64,000 nt of DNA from Parabacteroides sp. An277 (GCF_002159645.1 NZ_NFJB01000013.1:1-64000); one strand, 5' to 3'; shown: positions 53,688 to 63,906, counted from the stretch's first letter. Made by a program: numbers and translations. Notes: generated by a model from the letters alone, not told the origin.

Positions 53688-54887
53688 ATGCTGAAAGGAA
53701 AACATATCATTTTAGGGATTACGGGAAGTATTGCGGCCTATAAAGCGGCCTATTTGATTCGTGCCCTTGTGAAGAAAGGGACGGAAGTGCAGGTGGTGAT
53801 TACGCCTGCGGGGAAGGAGTTTATCACGCCGCTTACGCTCGCGACACTCAGTTCGCATCCGGTCATTAGTGAATTTTTTTCGAACCGTGACGGGACGTGG
53901 AATAGTCACGTGGACTTGGGCTTATGGGCGGATGCGATGCTTATTGCGCCCGCGACGGCCTCGACTATCGGGAAGATGGCCAACGGTATCGCCGACAATA
54001 TGCTGGTGACGACCTACCTCTCATGCAAGGCTCCTGTTTTTGTGGCCCCCGCGATGGATTTGGACATGTTCGCACATCCCTCGACCCAGCAGAACCTAGC
54101 TCGTCTACGTGCATTCGGAAACCGTATCATCGAACCGACGTCGGGTGAATTGGCTAGCCATCTGGTGGGAAAAGGCCGGATGGAGGAGCCGGATCGGATT
54201 GTATCCGTGCTGGAAGATTTCTTTGCTGAAAGTGCTTTATTAAAGGACAAAAAGATTTTAATCACGGCAGGGCCGACCTATGAGAAAATTGACCCTGTCC
54301 GTTTTATTGGTAACTATTCGTCGGGTAAGATGGGGTATGCATTGGCCGAAGCCTGTGCGGAACGAGGTGCGGCGGTGACGTTGGTGAGCGGTCCTGTGTC
54401 GCTCGTTGCTCGCCATCCAAGCATCCAGGTGGTACGGGTGGAATCGGCGGCAGAAATGTATGAGGCGGCGATGGAGGCGTTTCCTTCGATGGATGCAGCC
54501 ATTCTGTCTGCTGCAGTGGCCGATTATCGCCCAGAGACTATGTCGGACGTGAAAATCAAGCGTGAAACGACGAGCGAAATGACGCTCCGTCTGGTTCCCA
54601 ATCCTGACATTGCAGCTTCGTTGGGAGCAGTCAAGAAACCGGGGCAAGTGCTGGTGGGATTTGCGTTGGAAACGGATCGTGGCATCTTGCACGCGGAAGA
54701 GAAATTACGGCGGAAGCATCTCGATTTTATCGTCTTGAATTCATTGCAAGATGCAGGTGCCGGCTTCCAATGCGATACGAACAAAATTTCTATTTTGGAC
54801 GCGCGTGAACACGTCGATTATCCGTTGAAAACTAAACAAGAGGTAGCGATCGATATCGTGAAACGGTTGGCTGTTTGTTGGTCATAG
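53688..54887 (+). CDS. coaBC: Phosphopantothenoylcysteine decarboxylase/phosphopantothenate-cysteine ligase
   Basis: 399 residues, bifunctional coenzyme A enzyme. CoaC half (1-185): ILGITGSIAAYKAAYL, active-site His in WNSHVDLGLWAD, MANGIADN and PAMDLDMF. CoaB half (190-399): AGPTYEKIDPVRFIGNYSSGKMG, then SAAVADYRP. Both halves are complete. Confidence 0.95.
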   Translation: MLKGKHIILGITGSIAAYKAAYLIRALVKKGTEVQVVITPAGKEFITPLTLATLSSHPVISEFFSNRDGTWNSHVDLGLWADAMLIAPATASTIGKMANGIADNMLVTTYLSCKAPVFVAPAMDLDMFAHPSTQQNLARLRAFGNRIIEPTSGELASHLVGKGRMEEPDRIVSVLEDFFAESALLKDKKILITAGPTYEKIDPVRFIGNYSSGKMGYALAEACAERGAAVTLVSGPVSLVARHPSIQVVRVESAAEMYEAAMEAFPSMDAAILSAAVADYRPETMSDVKIKRETTSEMTLRLVPNPDIAASLGAVKKPGQVLVGFALETDRGILHAEEKLRRKHLDFIVLNSLQDAGAGFQCDTNKISILDAREHVDYPLKTKQEVAIDIVKRLAVCWS

Positions 54888-54908
54888 GTAATTTAAAAAG
54901 GGAATAAG

Positions 54909-55820
54909 ATGGGTATAAGGAAATTACTTGGATTGTTTTTGGTAGGGATAGCTTCGTGGGCGAATGCGCAGCTGTCGACCGTGGGTGAACTGAACGCGCG
55001 TGTCACTATCAACAGTGACAAAGTGCAGGGCTCAGACAAGCAGGTTTTCACGACGTTGCAAGAGGCTCTGATGGAGTTCATCAATAACCGACGATGGACA
55101 GATGCAACCTTCGGTATTAACGAACGTATCGATTGTTCATTTACGATTATTATCAGCGAGCAGACCGACAATTCGTTTACGGGCGAGATACAGGTACAGG
55201 CAAGCCGACCCGTATATAATTCCTCGTATACAACGAACTTGTTTAACTTCCGCGATACTGAGTTGAATTTTGAGTACACACAATTTGAACCGCTCGAATA
55301 TACCGAAAATACATTGAACAGCAACCTGACGGCAACCATTGTGTACTACATTTATATTATATTGGGATTAGATTTCGATAGTTTCTCACCGTTGGGAGGG
55401 CGGGTTTATTTCGACCAAGCTCAGCAGATAGTTAATTTGGCGCAATCTCAAGGCTCGTGGAACGGTTGGCGGGCATTCGAGAAAGACGATAACCGGCACG
55501 GGCTTATCACGGCCCTGACTGACAATGCCTCCGAGACGTTCCGCAATTTCTGGTACACGTACCATCGGAAGGGATTAGACGAGATGGCTGGTAATCCAGA
55601 CCGTGGACGGACTACCATCATCGAGGCACTTCCCGCCCTGCAGGAGGTAAAGAGCGTGCGTCCCACGTCGGTTCTTTTGCGACTCTTTTCCGATTCCAAG
55701 CTGGACGAATTGGTCCTGATTTATTCTAAAGCAACTACGCAAGAGAAGCAGGCAGGATATAAGTTGTTGTTTGAATTGTACCCGACGGCAGGTTCTCGAT
55801 TGGAATCATTGCAAAAGTAG
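54909..55820 (+). CDS. DUF4835 secreted protein
   Basis: 303 residues with a signal peptide (MGIRKLLGLFLVGIASWANA). Mature sequence begins QLSTVGELNARVTINSDKVQ, and the body (VQGSDKQVFTTLQEALMEFINNRRW) is typical of DUF4835, which sits between coaBC and recN throughout Bacteroidota. Function not established; probably periplasmic or outer-membrane. Six bases before recN. Confidence 0.87.
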   Translation: MGIRKLLGLFLVGIASWANAQLSTVGELNARVTINSDKVQGSDKQVFTTLQEALMEFINNRRWTDATFGINERIDCSFTIIISEQTDNSFTGEIQVQASRPVYNSSYTTNLFNFRDTELNFEYTQFEPLEYTENTLNSNLTATIVYYIYIILGLDFDSFSPLGGRVYFDQAQQIVNLAQSQGSWNGWRAFEKDDNRHGLITALTDNASETFRNFWYTYHRKGLDEMAGNPDRGRTTIIEALPALQEVKSVRPTSVLLRLFSDSKLDELVLIYSKATTQEKQAGYKLLFELYPTAGSRLESLQK

Positions 55821-55826
55821 GTAGTT

Positions 55827-57491
55827 ATGTTGAACTCATTATATATTCAGAATTTTGTTCTGATTGATAGTTTGGACATCCATTTCCAGCCGGGTTTCTC
55901 GGTGATAACGGGCGAGACGGGGGCTGGAAAGTCTATTATCCTTGGGGCTTTATCGTTGGTGTTAGGTCAACGTGCAGACGGGAAGAGCATCCAGCAAGGA
56001 GCCGACAAGTGTGTTATCGAGGCGGTTTTCAATATCGCGAAATACCAGCTGGAGCCTTTCTTTTTGGAGAATGATTTGGAATATGACGCTGCCTGTTGCA
56101 TCTTGCGCCGCGAATTGTATGCGTCGGGCAAATCGCGGGCGTTTGTGAACGATTCGCCCGTTTCGCTCTCGATTTTGAAAGAGCTGGGGACGCGTCTGAT
56201 TGATATCCATTCCCAGCATCAAAATCTGCTGTTGGGCGATATGCATTTCCAGCTTCGTGTCGTAGATGTCATGGCCGAGAACCAAATTCTCTTGATTCTC
56301 TATAAAAAAGAATATTCGCGTTATCAAGGTTTGCGGCGAGAATTGAAAATTTTAGAACAAAAAGCTGCTCAGACGAAGCAAGAAGAAGATTATATCCGTT
56401 TCCAGTTGGATCAACTCTTGGAGGCTTCGCTTAAGGAGGGAGAACAGGAGGATTTGGAACAAGAGCAAGAAACACTTTCGCACGCCGAGGAGATAAAGGG
56501 TTCGCTGTATAAGGTGTCGCAATTGCTGGAAGGCGAGGAGATGGGTTCTGTCCAACTGTTGAAGGAGGCACTTTCGACGGTGGAGGGGCTCGAATCTTAT
56601 TATCCGAAAGCAAAGGAGATGGCCGAGCGTCTCCGCTCCGCTTATATTGAATTGGATGATTTGGCATCGGAGGCAGATTCGCTGAAAGAGGATGTGGAAT
56701 ACAATCCGGAGCGGATGGACTGGGTAAACGAGCGGTTGAATGTCATTTATTCATTGGAGCAGAAACACCATGTTTCTACGGTAGGGGAGTTATTGGCGTT
56801 GCAGGCGCGTTTCCAACAGCAATTGGAGGAGATGAGTTCGTATGAGGAGCAAATCGAGGAACTGAACCGGTTGGTGGCGGCATCGTATGAGGAACTGTTG
56901 CAGCAGGCGGCTGTGCTGGGGGCACAACGTCGGGCGGCGGCCGAACGGATTGCAACCCAACTGGTGGAAATGGTGACGCCATTGGGTATGCCGAATGTCC
57001 GTTTCCGCATTGATATCTTGGCCAAACAAGAACCGGATGCCGACGGGATGGACGAGGTGCGTTTTATGTTCGCCGCCAACAAGAACGGCGAACTGCAACC
57101 GGTGGCGCAGACGGCATCGGGGGGCGAAATTTCCCGTCTCATGCTTTGTCTCAAAGCGATGATTGCCGGTTTCACGGCGTTGCCTACGATTATTTTCGAC
57201 GAGGTGGATACGGGTGTCTCGGGTGATATTGCCGATAAAATGGGTAATATCATGCAGGATTTGGGCGGGAAAATGCAGGTTTTCGCCATTACACATCTAC
57301 CTCAAATCGCAGCCAAAGGTTCTGCTCATTATTTTGTATACAAAGAAGATAAAGAAGAAAGGACGGTCACCTGCATCAAGCAACTGAACGATGAAGAACG
57401 TGTGCAGGAGGTGGCGCGGATGCTGAGTGGGGCTTCCCTCACCAAAGCATCTTTAGCGAATGCAAAGGATTTATTAAGGAAACGCCGCTAA
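55827..57491 (+). CDS. recN: DNA repair protein RecN
   Basis: 554 residues, SMC-like repair ATPase. Walker A GETGAGKS (29-36), two coiled-coil stretches (about 155-350) and C-terminal TASGGEISRLMLCLKAMI signature plus IIFDEVDTGVSG Walker B. Acts in double-strand-break repair. Confidence 0.95.
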   Translation: MLNSLYIQNFVLIDSLDIHFQPGFSVITGETGAGKSIILGALSLVLGQRADGKSIQQGADKCVIEAVFNIAKYQLEPFFLENDLEYDAACCILRRELYASGKSRAFVNDSPVSLSILKELGTRLIDIHSQHQNLLLGDMHFQLRVVDVMAENQILLILYKKEYSRYQGLRRELKILEQKAAQTKQEEDYIRFQLDQLLEASLKEGEQEDLEQEQETLSHAEEIKGSLYKVSQLLEGEEMGSVQLLKEALSTVEGLESYYPKAKEMAERLRSAYIELDDLASEADSLKEDVEYNPERMDWVNERLNVIYSLEQKHHVSTVGELLALQARFQQQLEEMSSYEEQIEELNRLVAASYEELLQQAAVLGAQRRAAAERIATQLVEMVTPLGMPNVRFRIDILAKQEPDADGMDEVRFMFAANKNGELQPVAQTASGGEISRLMLCLKAMIAGFTALPTIIFDEVDTGVSGDIADKMGNIMQDLGGKMQVFAITHLPQIAAKGSAHYFVYKEDKEERTVTCIKQLNDEERVQEVARMLSGASLTKASLANAKDLLRKRR

Positions 57492-57547
57492 ACTTCGCGG
57501 TCTCCAGGCGTGTCTTAAAGACAAGTATAAACGAAAAAAGAAAGGTT

Positions 57548-58294
57548 ATGAAACGAATAGTTTGGATTAGTTTTCTGGTGTGGTTTCTGTCTTCTCTGCC
57601 GGGATATGGCCAATTTTGGGTGAAGTTTGAGTGGAATGTGGCTTCGTGTCCGGATTGTTGCTGGATGGAGCACGCGTTGCATCTCTCGCCCTCTGCGGCC
57701 AGAGAGTATCAGCATATCATCCATTCGTATGGGAAGCGCATCGAACGGGAGGCGCGGCGCGATTGTCGTTATTGGGATCGTTCGGCCAAGCGGATTTTTG
57801 ATTACCGCATGGAGCGCGACCGCCATTTGCAGGCGTTGATGGACTACGCTCAATTCAACCTCTACGTCCGTTTGATACGCGAGACGCCCTCACGCATCCA
57901 CGATTATGTGGGATGGTACAATAATCCTTATTATCCTGATTTTCGTCCGACGCACGACTGCTATTGGTACGAAGATGCTTATTGGCATGGCGTTTGGCAC
58001 TACGAGCATGGCAAATGGGCGCATCATTTTGATAAGCATGGATGGTATGCCGGAAAATATGACCATCCTTTCGTCCCGAAGCCGCCGCACCCGCATAAGC
58101 CGGTAGCTCCGACACCTCCGCCAGCCCATCGTCCGGCACCGCCTCGTCGTCCGGCTCCGCATGTGCAGCGTCCGGCCCCGAAGCCGCACCCCGACCGGGT
58201 AAAGCCGGGGAAGAAAAATCCGAAGAAGGAGCGCAACGCGGGGCATCAGTCGAGCAGTAAGCGTGGTTCGGGACGCGATGCTGGCTACTGGTGA
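57548..58294 (+). CDS. Secreted His/Trp/Pro-rich protein, unknown
   Basis: 248 residues with a signal peptide (about 1-22). Residues 25-120 are acidic/basic helical with a Cys cluster (SCPDCCW). Residues 125-180 are extremely rich in Tyr, Trp and His (DCYWYEDAYWHGVWHYEHGK), and 180-248 are Pro/Lys/Arg-rich. The His/Trp section could bind metal; the tail may bind the cell surface. No family recognised. A palindrome follows 3 bases after the stop. Confidence 0.7.
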   Translation: MKRIVWISFLVWFLSSLPGYGQFWVKFEWNVASCPDCCWMEHALHLSPSAAREYQHIIHSYGKRIEREARRDCRYWDRSAKRIFDYRMERDRHLQALMDYAQFNLYVRLIRETPSRIHDYVGWYNNPYYPDFRPTHDCYWYEDAYWHGVWHYEHGKWAHHFDKHGWYAGKYDHPFVPKPPHPHKPVAPTPPPAHRPAPPRRPAPHVQRPAPKPHPDRVKPGKKNPKKERNAGHQSSSKRGSGRDAGYW

Positions 58295-58297
58295 CGT

Positions 58298-58316
58298 TTT
58301 CGGACACTGTCCGAAA
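58298..58316. terminator. Perfect palindrome after the His/Pro-rich gene
   Basis: TTTCGGACA C TGTCCGAAA: 9-base arms about one central base. No T-run of a classic terminator; it has the same odd-centre design as the 21-bp palindromes at 63830. Confidence 0.6.
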
Positions 58317-58373
58317 GTCCCGCATCCTCCGAAGAAAAAGGTAAAAAAGTTTAGAATTTATAAATAGGAACGT

Positions 58374-59912
58374 ATGGATACAAAATTACTCGTAACCACG
58401 ACGGGGTTACTTCTTGCGGGAGCCAGTTGCGCCCCGAAACAGCCGGAGGCTGAAAAAGCCGCCGAAGTCGCGAAGCCGAACATTATCTTTATTTTGTGCG
58501 ACGATTTGGGATATGGCGATTTGGCTTGTTATGGACAGCCCTATATCAAAACACCGAACCTCGACCGGCTGGCCGCCGAAGGAATGCTTTTTACACAAGC
58601 ATACGCCGGGAGTCCGGTGAGCGCACCGTCGCGGGCCTCGCTCATGACAGGCCAACACAGCGGGCACGGCAAGGTGCGTGGCAACCGCGAATATTGGGCG
58701 GATAGCGGCGAAGTACGCTATGGAAAGAACAAGGACTATGCCGTGGTGGGGCAAATGCCTTACGATACGGCGCACGTCATCATCCCCGAAATTATGAAGG
58801 CGAACGGCTATACGACGGGTATGTTCGGCAAATGGGCAGGCGGTTACGAAGGTTCCGAATCGACGCCCGACAAACGCGGCATCGACGAATATTACGGTTA
58901 TATCTGTCAGTTTCAAGCGCATTTGTATTATCCTAATTTCCTGAACCGGTATAGTAAATCGATGGGCGATACGGCGGTGGTCCGCATCCCGATGGAGCAG
59001 AACATGCAGCACGCGATGTATGGAGACGATTACCGGAACCGCACGCAATACTCGGCCGACTTGATTCACCAAGAGGCGATGAAGTGGCTCGACAAGCAAG
59101 ATGGCAAGCAGCCCTTCTACGGATTCTTTACTTATACATTGCCGCACGCCGAATTGGTGCAGCCGGAAGATTCCATCGTAAAGTATTACATGGCGAAATT
59201 CAAAGCCGATCTTTCTTATCCGGGTTCCGAAGGTTCGCGCTACAATCCGGTCATGCATACCCATGCACAATTTGCTGCCATGATTACCCGCTTGGATAAA
59301 TACGTAGGCGATATCATGCAGGCATTGGATAAAAAGGGGTTGGCAGAGCATACGATTTTAATGTTCTCGAGCGACAACGGGCCCCACGAAGAGGGCGGAG
59401 CCGACCCGGAATTTTTTGGTCGAGATGGTAAGTTGCGCGGCCTGAAGCGGCAGTGTTACGAGGGTGGCATTCGCGTTCCATTCATTGTCCGTTGGCCGGG
59501 CAAGGTGAAGGCGGGGACGGTGAGCGACCACATCTGCGCGTTCTACGACATCATGCCCACCTTCTGCGACTTGATTGGTGAGAAGGATTACGTGAAGAAA
59601 TACAGCAATCCCCGTTTGGCGACGGATTATTTCGACGGCATCTCGTTTGCACCGACGTTGCTGGGTGAGAGCGGACAGCAGGAGCATGAATTTCTCTATT
59701 GGGAATTTGAAGAGACAGACCAAATCGGTGTCCGTATGGGGGATTGGAAGATGGTGGTCGTGAAGGGTGAACCGAGGCTCTATAACCTTGCAGAAGATTT
59801 GCATGAAGACCACGACATCGCCGCGCAACATCCTGATATCGTGGCGCAGATGAAATCCGTCATCACTACGCAACACGTGGAAAGTCCGGATTTCAAAGTG
59901 ACGTTGCCGTAG
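58374..59912 (+). CDS. Sulfatase lipoprotein, Ser-type
   Basis: 512 residues. Lipobox near AGASC (Cys19), then PNIIFILCDDLGYGDLACYG (metal Asp pair 43-44), the activation motif SAPSR (83-87), the start of SAPSRASLMTG, and SSDNGPHEEGG. Serine rather than cysteine at the formylglycine position needs an anaerobic sulfatase-maturing enzyme, none of which is in the window. Probably strips sulfate from host glycans. Its end overlaps the recQ end by 20 bases, tail to tail. Confidence 0.92.
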   Translation: MDTKLLVTTTGLLLAGASCAPKQPEAEKAAEVAKPNIIFILCDDLGYGDLACYGQPYIKTPNLDRLAAEGMLFTQAYAGSPVSAPSRASLMTGQHSGHGKVRGNREYWADSGEVRYGKNKDYAVVGQMPYDTAHVIIPEIMKANGYTTGMFGKWAGGYEGSESTPDKRGIDEYYGYICQFQAHLYYPNFLNRYSKSMGDTAVVRIPMEQNMQHAMYGDDYRNRTQYSADLIHQEAMKWLDKQDGKQPFYGFFTYTLPHAELVQPEDSIVKYYMAKFKADLSYPGSEGSRYNPVMHTHAQFAAMITRLDKYVGDIMQALDKKGLAEHTILMFSSDNGPHEEGGADPEFFGRDGKLRGLKRQCYEGGIRVPFIVRWPGKVKAGTVSDHICAFYDIMPTFCDLIGEKDYVKKYSNPRLATDYFDGISFAPTLLGESGQQEHEFLYWEFEETDQIGVRMGDWKMVVVKGEPRLYNLAEDLHEDHDIAAQHPDIVAQMKSVITTQHVESPDFKVTLP

Positions 59913-61812
59913 CGTGAAAACTAAGGAGATTGTCCGTTAGGTGGAAACGCGTATCGTGTTCGGCCAGGAAACGGACCACCGTGAGTACCTGTTCCGTAGG
60001 GAAAACGAGGGAATCGGTAAGTAGTTCCAAGGGCATGGCTGTAGTTTCCACCTGTTGGATAAGCGCGTCTTGGATAGCATGGAAGCGGGCGTTGCTGAGT
60101 CCGCTTGCATGTTTGGCAACGCAAATATCGCATGTACCGCAATCCTGTTTCATCTTTTCTCCGAAATATTCCAGGAGGATACGTGTACGGCAGGTGTGGT
60201 TCGCATGGATATATTCCAATACCTTTTGAATGCGTGCTTCGCTCCGGGCTTTACGTTCTTCGTAGGCCGAACGAGGAATGGAAAGGTAGCGTTGCTCTTC
60301 GCGTGTCTGGCGGTAGATAATCATGGGTGTCTTTTTCTCCGGAATGTAATGGACGATTTTGTATTTTGAAAGCCCGACGAGCAGATGATACACTTCATCT
60401 CGTGAACATTCGGCACGTGTGGCGATTTGGCTCTCGTTGATATAGGCATAATCGGAAAAAAGGCCGGTGTAAGAGCGGAGAATAGTCTTGACGACTCGGT
60501 CTGTCAGTAAGTCTTGCTTCAGGTATTTATAAAGTTCTTCGCGGGTAGCCAGGAAAAGGAGGCGTGAGGCATTTTCAGCTTCTTCTACATATTCAATATA
60601 ACCGGCCAGTTCCAAGAGTTTGAGGGCATGGTGCGTAGGCGTAATAGGAAATTTGTAGGCTGCGCAGAAATCGGTCAGTACAAAATCGTGCGTAGTATCC
60701 AGCCCGAAACCAACGGCTATTTGGAAATAATTCCCCAATGCTTCATACACACGGTAAATGAAATCTTTGGGAGGAAATTCATCGCTTAACCTTTTTTTGA
60801 GTTGCGTGGTGTCAGTTGGGGAACAGAGTGCTACGGCATACGCTTTCTTTCCATCCCGCCCTGCACGTCCGGCCTCTTGATAATATTCTTCCAACGAACT
60901 GGGCATATCCAAATGAATGACTAAACGCACGTCCGGTTTGTCAATTCCCATGCCAAAGGCGTTCGTAGCTACGATGACGCGCGTCTCTCCTGCTTTCCAT
61001 GCATTTTGTCGAATCTGTTTTTCGTCGTAATTTAATCCGGCATGAAAATAGTTGGCGGAGATATGTTGTTGTTGGAGATATTCTGCCACTTCTTTGGTCT
61101 TTTTCCGGTTGCGGACATAGACGATGGCGGTTCCAGGGACGCGTTCGAGGATGTGTGTCAATTCGTGCAACTTATCTTCCGTGTTTCGGACAATATAAGC
61201 CAAGTTCTCTCGCATGAAGCTTTTTTGAAAGACATTCTTTTCGCGGAAATGGAGTCGCTCTTGGATATCATCGACTACTTCAGGTGTAGCAGTAGCGGTC
61301 AGCGCTAATACAGGTACATTCGGTAAGAGTTCACGAACGTCGGCAATCTTTAAATAAGAGGGGCGAAAGTCATATCCCCATTGCGAGATACAATGGCTTT
61401 CATCTACGACCAAAAGACATACCTTCATGGCTTGTACTTTGTTGAGGAAGATTTCCGTCCCTAAACGTTCAGGCGAGACGTAGAGGAATTTGTAATCGCC
61501 AAAAATACAGTTTTCCAGTTGGGTGATAATCTCTTGGCGTGTCAAACCAGAATGGACGGCGGTAGCTTTGATACCAATCCGCTTTAGGTTGTCCACTTGG
61601 TCTTTCATCAAGGCAATCAGAGGTGTGACCACAATACAAATGCCCTCCATCGTCAGGGTTGGCACTTGGAAGGTAATAGACTTTCCTCCTCCTGTAGGCA
61701 TCAGTCCCAACGTGTCTTTTCCTTCGTAGACCGATTGGATGATCTCTTCCTGCAAGGGGCGAAAGGCTTCATATCCCCAATATTGTTTTAATACCTCTTG
61801 AAAGCACTTCAT
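59893..61812 (-). CDS. recQ: RecQ-family DNA helicase
   Basis: 639 residues. Helicase core with PTGGGKS, DESHCISQWGYDFRP and the RecQ zinc site (CRTRILLEYFGEKMKQDCGTCDICV, about 555-580). The C-terminus is a short alternative domain (about 590-639) in place of a clear HRDC domain. Ends within the sulfatase 3' end. recJ lies eight bases upstream. Confidence 0.94.
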   Translation of the reverse strand: MKCFQEVLKQYWGYEAFRPLQEEIIQSVYEGKDTLGLMPTGGGKSITFQVPTLTMEGICIVVTPLIALMKDQVDNLKRIGIKATAVHSGLTRQEIITQLENCIFGDYKFLYVSPERLGTEIFLNKVQAMKVCLLVVDESHCISQWGYDFRPSYLKIADVRELLPNVPVLALTATATPEVVDDIQERLHFREKNVFQKSFMRENLAYIVRNTEDKLHELTHILERVPGTAIVYVRNRKKTKEVAEYLQQQHISANYFHAGLNYDEKQIRQNAWKAGETRVIVATNAFGMGIDKPDVRLVIHLDMPSSLEEYYQEAGRAGRDGKKAYAVALCSPTDTTQLKKRLSDEFPPKDFIYRVYEALGNYFQIAVGFGLDTTHDFVLTDFCAAYKFPITPTHHALKLLELAGYIEYVEEAENASRLLFLATREELYKYLKQDLLTDRVVKTILRSYTGLFSDYAYINESQIATRAECSRDEVYHLLVGLSKYKIVHYIPEKKTPMIIYRQTREEQRYLSIPRSAYEERKARSEARIQKVLEYIHANHTCRTRILLEYFGEKMKQDCGTCDICVAKHASGLSNARFHAIQDALIQQVETTAMPLELLTDSLVFPTEQVLTVVRFLAEHDTRFHLTDNLLSFHATATSL

Positions 61813-61819
61813 GATTGTT

Positions 61820-63550
61820 TTATTTATGGATGCGGATGTCTTTTACCTGAAGTTGGACAACCGTATTCTTATTATAGGTATTTTCTTCGACGGTATAACA
61901 AATGTCGAAGGGTTTCATTTGCTTGATATGCTCGTTATAGCGGCTCATACCAAACGCAATAGCATGGATGATGGGCGAAGAATCGGACAGGCTATCGATA
62001 ATTTCCAGTTTGATGTGCTCCAATTCGCGTCCGACCAGTTTACTTGTCCCATAGTCTTTGACAGCTCGTGTACAGAAAATGGGTTTTTGATTCTCTGGTC
62101 CGAAAGGTCCCATCTCTTTCAAATCCCGTAAAAACTTGGGGGAAATTTCCTTGAAGTCCAGTATCGCATCGATATCGATTTGCGGTGTCAAGTCTTTCGT
62201 CCCCAATTGGGCAGCTACGGTTTGTTGGAACTTCTTTTTGAAGGCTTCCAGGTTTTCCTCTTTGAGCGAAAAGCCTACGGCATACGTATGTCCTCCGAAA
62301 TTCTCCAACAAATCGCGGCAATTCTCAATTGCTGCATAAATATCGAATCCTACCACCGAACGAGCCGATCCCGTCAAGAACTCAGACGATTTGGTAATTA
62401 CAGCTACCGGCCGGTAGTATTTCTCCGTCAGGCGTGAAGCGACAATGCCAATCACTCCTTTATGCCACGTAGGATTGTATACCACAATAGCTTTTTGGTC
62501 TTTTTCTTGCTTACTTTGCTCCGCGATGAGGTGGCTGGCCTCTTCGGTTATCTTTTTGTCCAGTTCGCGTCGTTCATCATTGTACTGGTTGATGCTTTCG
62601 CTCTTTTTGCGGGCGGTAGCGCTATCTTTGGCGAGCATGAGTTCGACGGCCTCTTTTCCATTCATCATCCGTCCGGAGGCATTAAGGCGCGGACCTATTT
62701 TGAATACGATGTCACTGATGGTAATCTCTTTGCCCGAAAGTCCACACACATCGATAATGCTCTTCATTCCGATGCTTGGATTCGAGTTGATTTGTCGTAA
62801 TCCGTAGTAAGCCAACACGCGATTCTCGCCCGTAATGGGTACAATATCTGAAGCAATGCTCATAGCTACCAATTCTAATAGCTTTTCCAATTCGGCCAGC
62901 GGGAAGCCATTGTTGATGGCAAAGGCTTGCATGAACTTAAATCCTACGCCGCATCCCGAAAGATGTTCATAGGGGTATTTCGAGTCTTCGCGCTTTGCAT
63001 CCAATACGGCTACCGCATCGGGGAGCGTCTCGTCGGGCATGTGATGGTCGCATACAATGAAATCAATGCCTTTCTCCTTTGCATACGCTACTTTATCGTG
63101 TGCTTTAATACCACAATCGAGCGAGATAATAAGCGTAACGCCATGCTCAGCCGCATAATCTACGCCTCGGAACGAAACGCCCGACCCCTCGTCGTATCGA
63201 TCCGGGATGTAATAATCCAAACTGGATGTATACGGTCTCAAATACTTATAAACCAGCGATACGGCTGTCGTACCGTCTACATCATAATCGCCATAAATCA
63301 AAATCTTTTCTTTCTCTCCTAACGCTTGGTTCAGGCGCTCTACCGCTTTGTCCATATCGGGCATCAAGAAAGGATTCTCCAAGTCGTTCAGACTGGGTTT
63401 GAAGAATTTCTTGATAGCCTCGCGGGTGGTTAAGCCTCGTTGTACCAGCAAAAGGCTGATGGCTGGGCTTAGTCCCAGTTCTGCCACGAGCCGGTCTCGT
63501 TCCTGAAGCTCTGCTTGTGTAGGAGGTTGATAGTTCCATTTGTAAGTCAT
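61820..63550 (-). CDS. recJ: Single-stranded-DNA exonuclease RecJ
   Basis: 576 residues from ATG 63550 (MTYKWNYQPPTQAELQER); an extra 23 upstream residues to 63619 look untranslated. DHH phosphoesterase motifs: GDYDVDGTTAVSL, ISLDCGIKAHDK, VCDHHMPDETLPDA and the DHHA1 part GGHTYAVGFSL. 5'-3' ssDNA exonuclease in recombination and repair, shared strand with recQ. Confidence 0.94.
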   Translation of the reverse strand: MTYKWNYQPPTQAELQERDRLVAELGLSPAISLLLVQRGLTTREAIKKFFKPSLNDLENPFLMPDMDKAVERLNQALGEKEKILIYGDYDVDGTTAVSLVYKYLRPYTSSLDYYIPDRYDEGSGVSFRGVDYAAEHGVTLIISLDCGIKAHDKVAYAKEKGIDFIVCDHHMPDETLPDAVAVLDAKREDSKYPYEHLSGCGVGFKFMQAFAINNGFPLAELEKLLELVAMSIASDIVPITGENRVLAYYGLRQINSNPSIGMKSIIDVCGLSGKEITISDIVFKIGPRLNASGRMMNGKEAVELMLAKDSATARKKSESINQYNDERRELDKKITEEASHLIAEQSKQEKDQKAIVVYNPTWHKGVIGIVASRLTEKYYRPVAVITKSSEFLTGSARSVVGFDIYAAIENCRDLLENFGGHTYAVGFSLKEENLEAFKKKFQQTVAAQLGTKDLTPQIDIDAILDFKEISPKFLRDLKEMGPFGPENQKPIFCTRAVKDYGTSKLVGRELEHIKLEIIDSLSDSSPIIHAIAFGMSRYNEHIKQMKPFDICYTVEENTYNKNTVVQLQVKDIRIHK

Positions 63551-63727
63551 TATATTATTTTTCTTTTTTATCTGTCTTAAAGGCTTCCCGTCCTTTAGGA
63601 GGAGGAAGCAAAAGGGCATGGCCCGTTTTCAATTTGTAAAGGTACACATTAAAATCCGTATTTACCCGCTTTGCCCCTGAAAATAGATTTTTTCTTGTTA
63701 TTTTTCTGAAACTACGGGAATGATTTG

Positions 63728-63735
63728 TACTTTTG
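63728..63735 (+). promoter_or_regulatory. Promoter -7 box facing out of the window
   Basis: TACTTTTG, exact consensus. Transcription would start near 63742 and run through the 21-bp palindromes. Between 63551 and 63727 I see only the recJ upstream region (a weak minus-strand TACCTTTA at 63637-63644). Confidence 0.5.
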
Positions 63736-63829
63736 CCTGCGTAAAAACAACCGGAGGAAAAATCGGTACCCTGCCAGGAAAACTTTTCGGGTTGCCTATG
63801 GAAAGTTTCCAAGATAGGCAGTATTTCTA

Positions 63830-63906
63830 TAAATATCGACGATATTTACACAAACATCGACGATGTTTGTATATCTTTAGTCTAAAGATAAAGAAATATC
63901 GACGAT
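63830..63906. repeat. Four palindromes spaced exactly 21 bp
   Basis: Centres lie at 63839, 63860, 63881 and 63902. Sequences are TAAATATCG a CGATATTTA, ACAAACATCG a CGATGTTTGT, TATCTTTAG t CTAAAGATA and AAATATCG a CGATACGT. Three are perfect with 9-10-base arms about one central base. The sequences differ but every arm pair matches. An upstream inverted pair TGCCTAT/ATAGGCA (63793-63820) encloses GGAAAGTTTCC. Confidence 0.92.
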
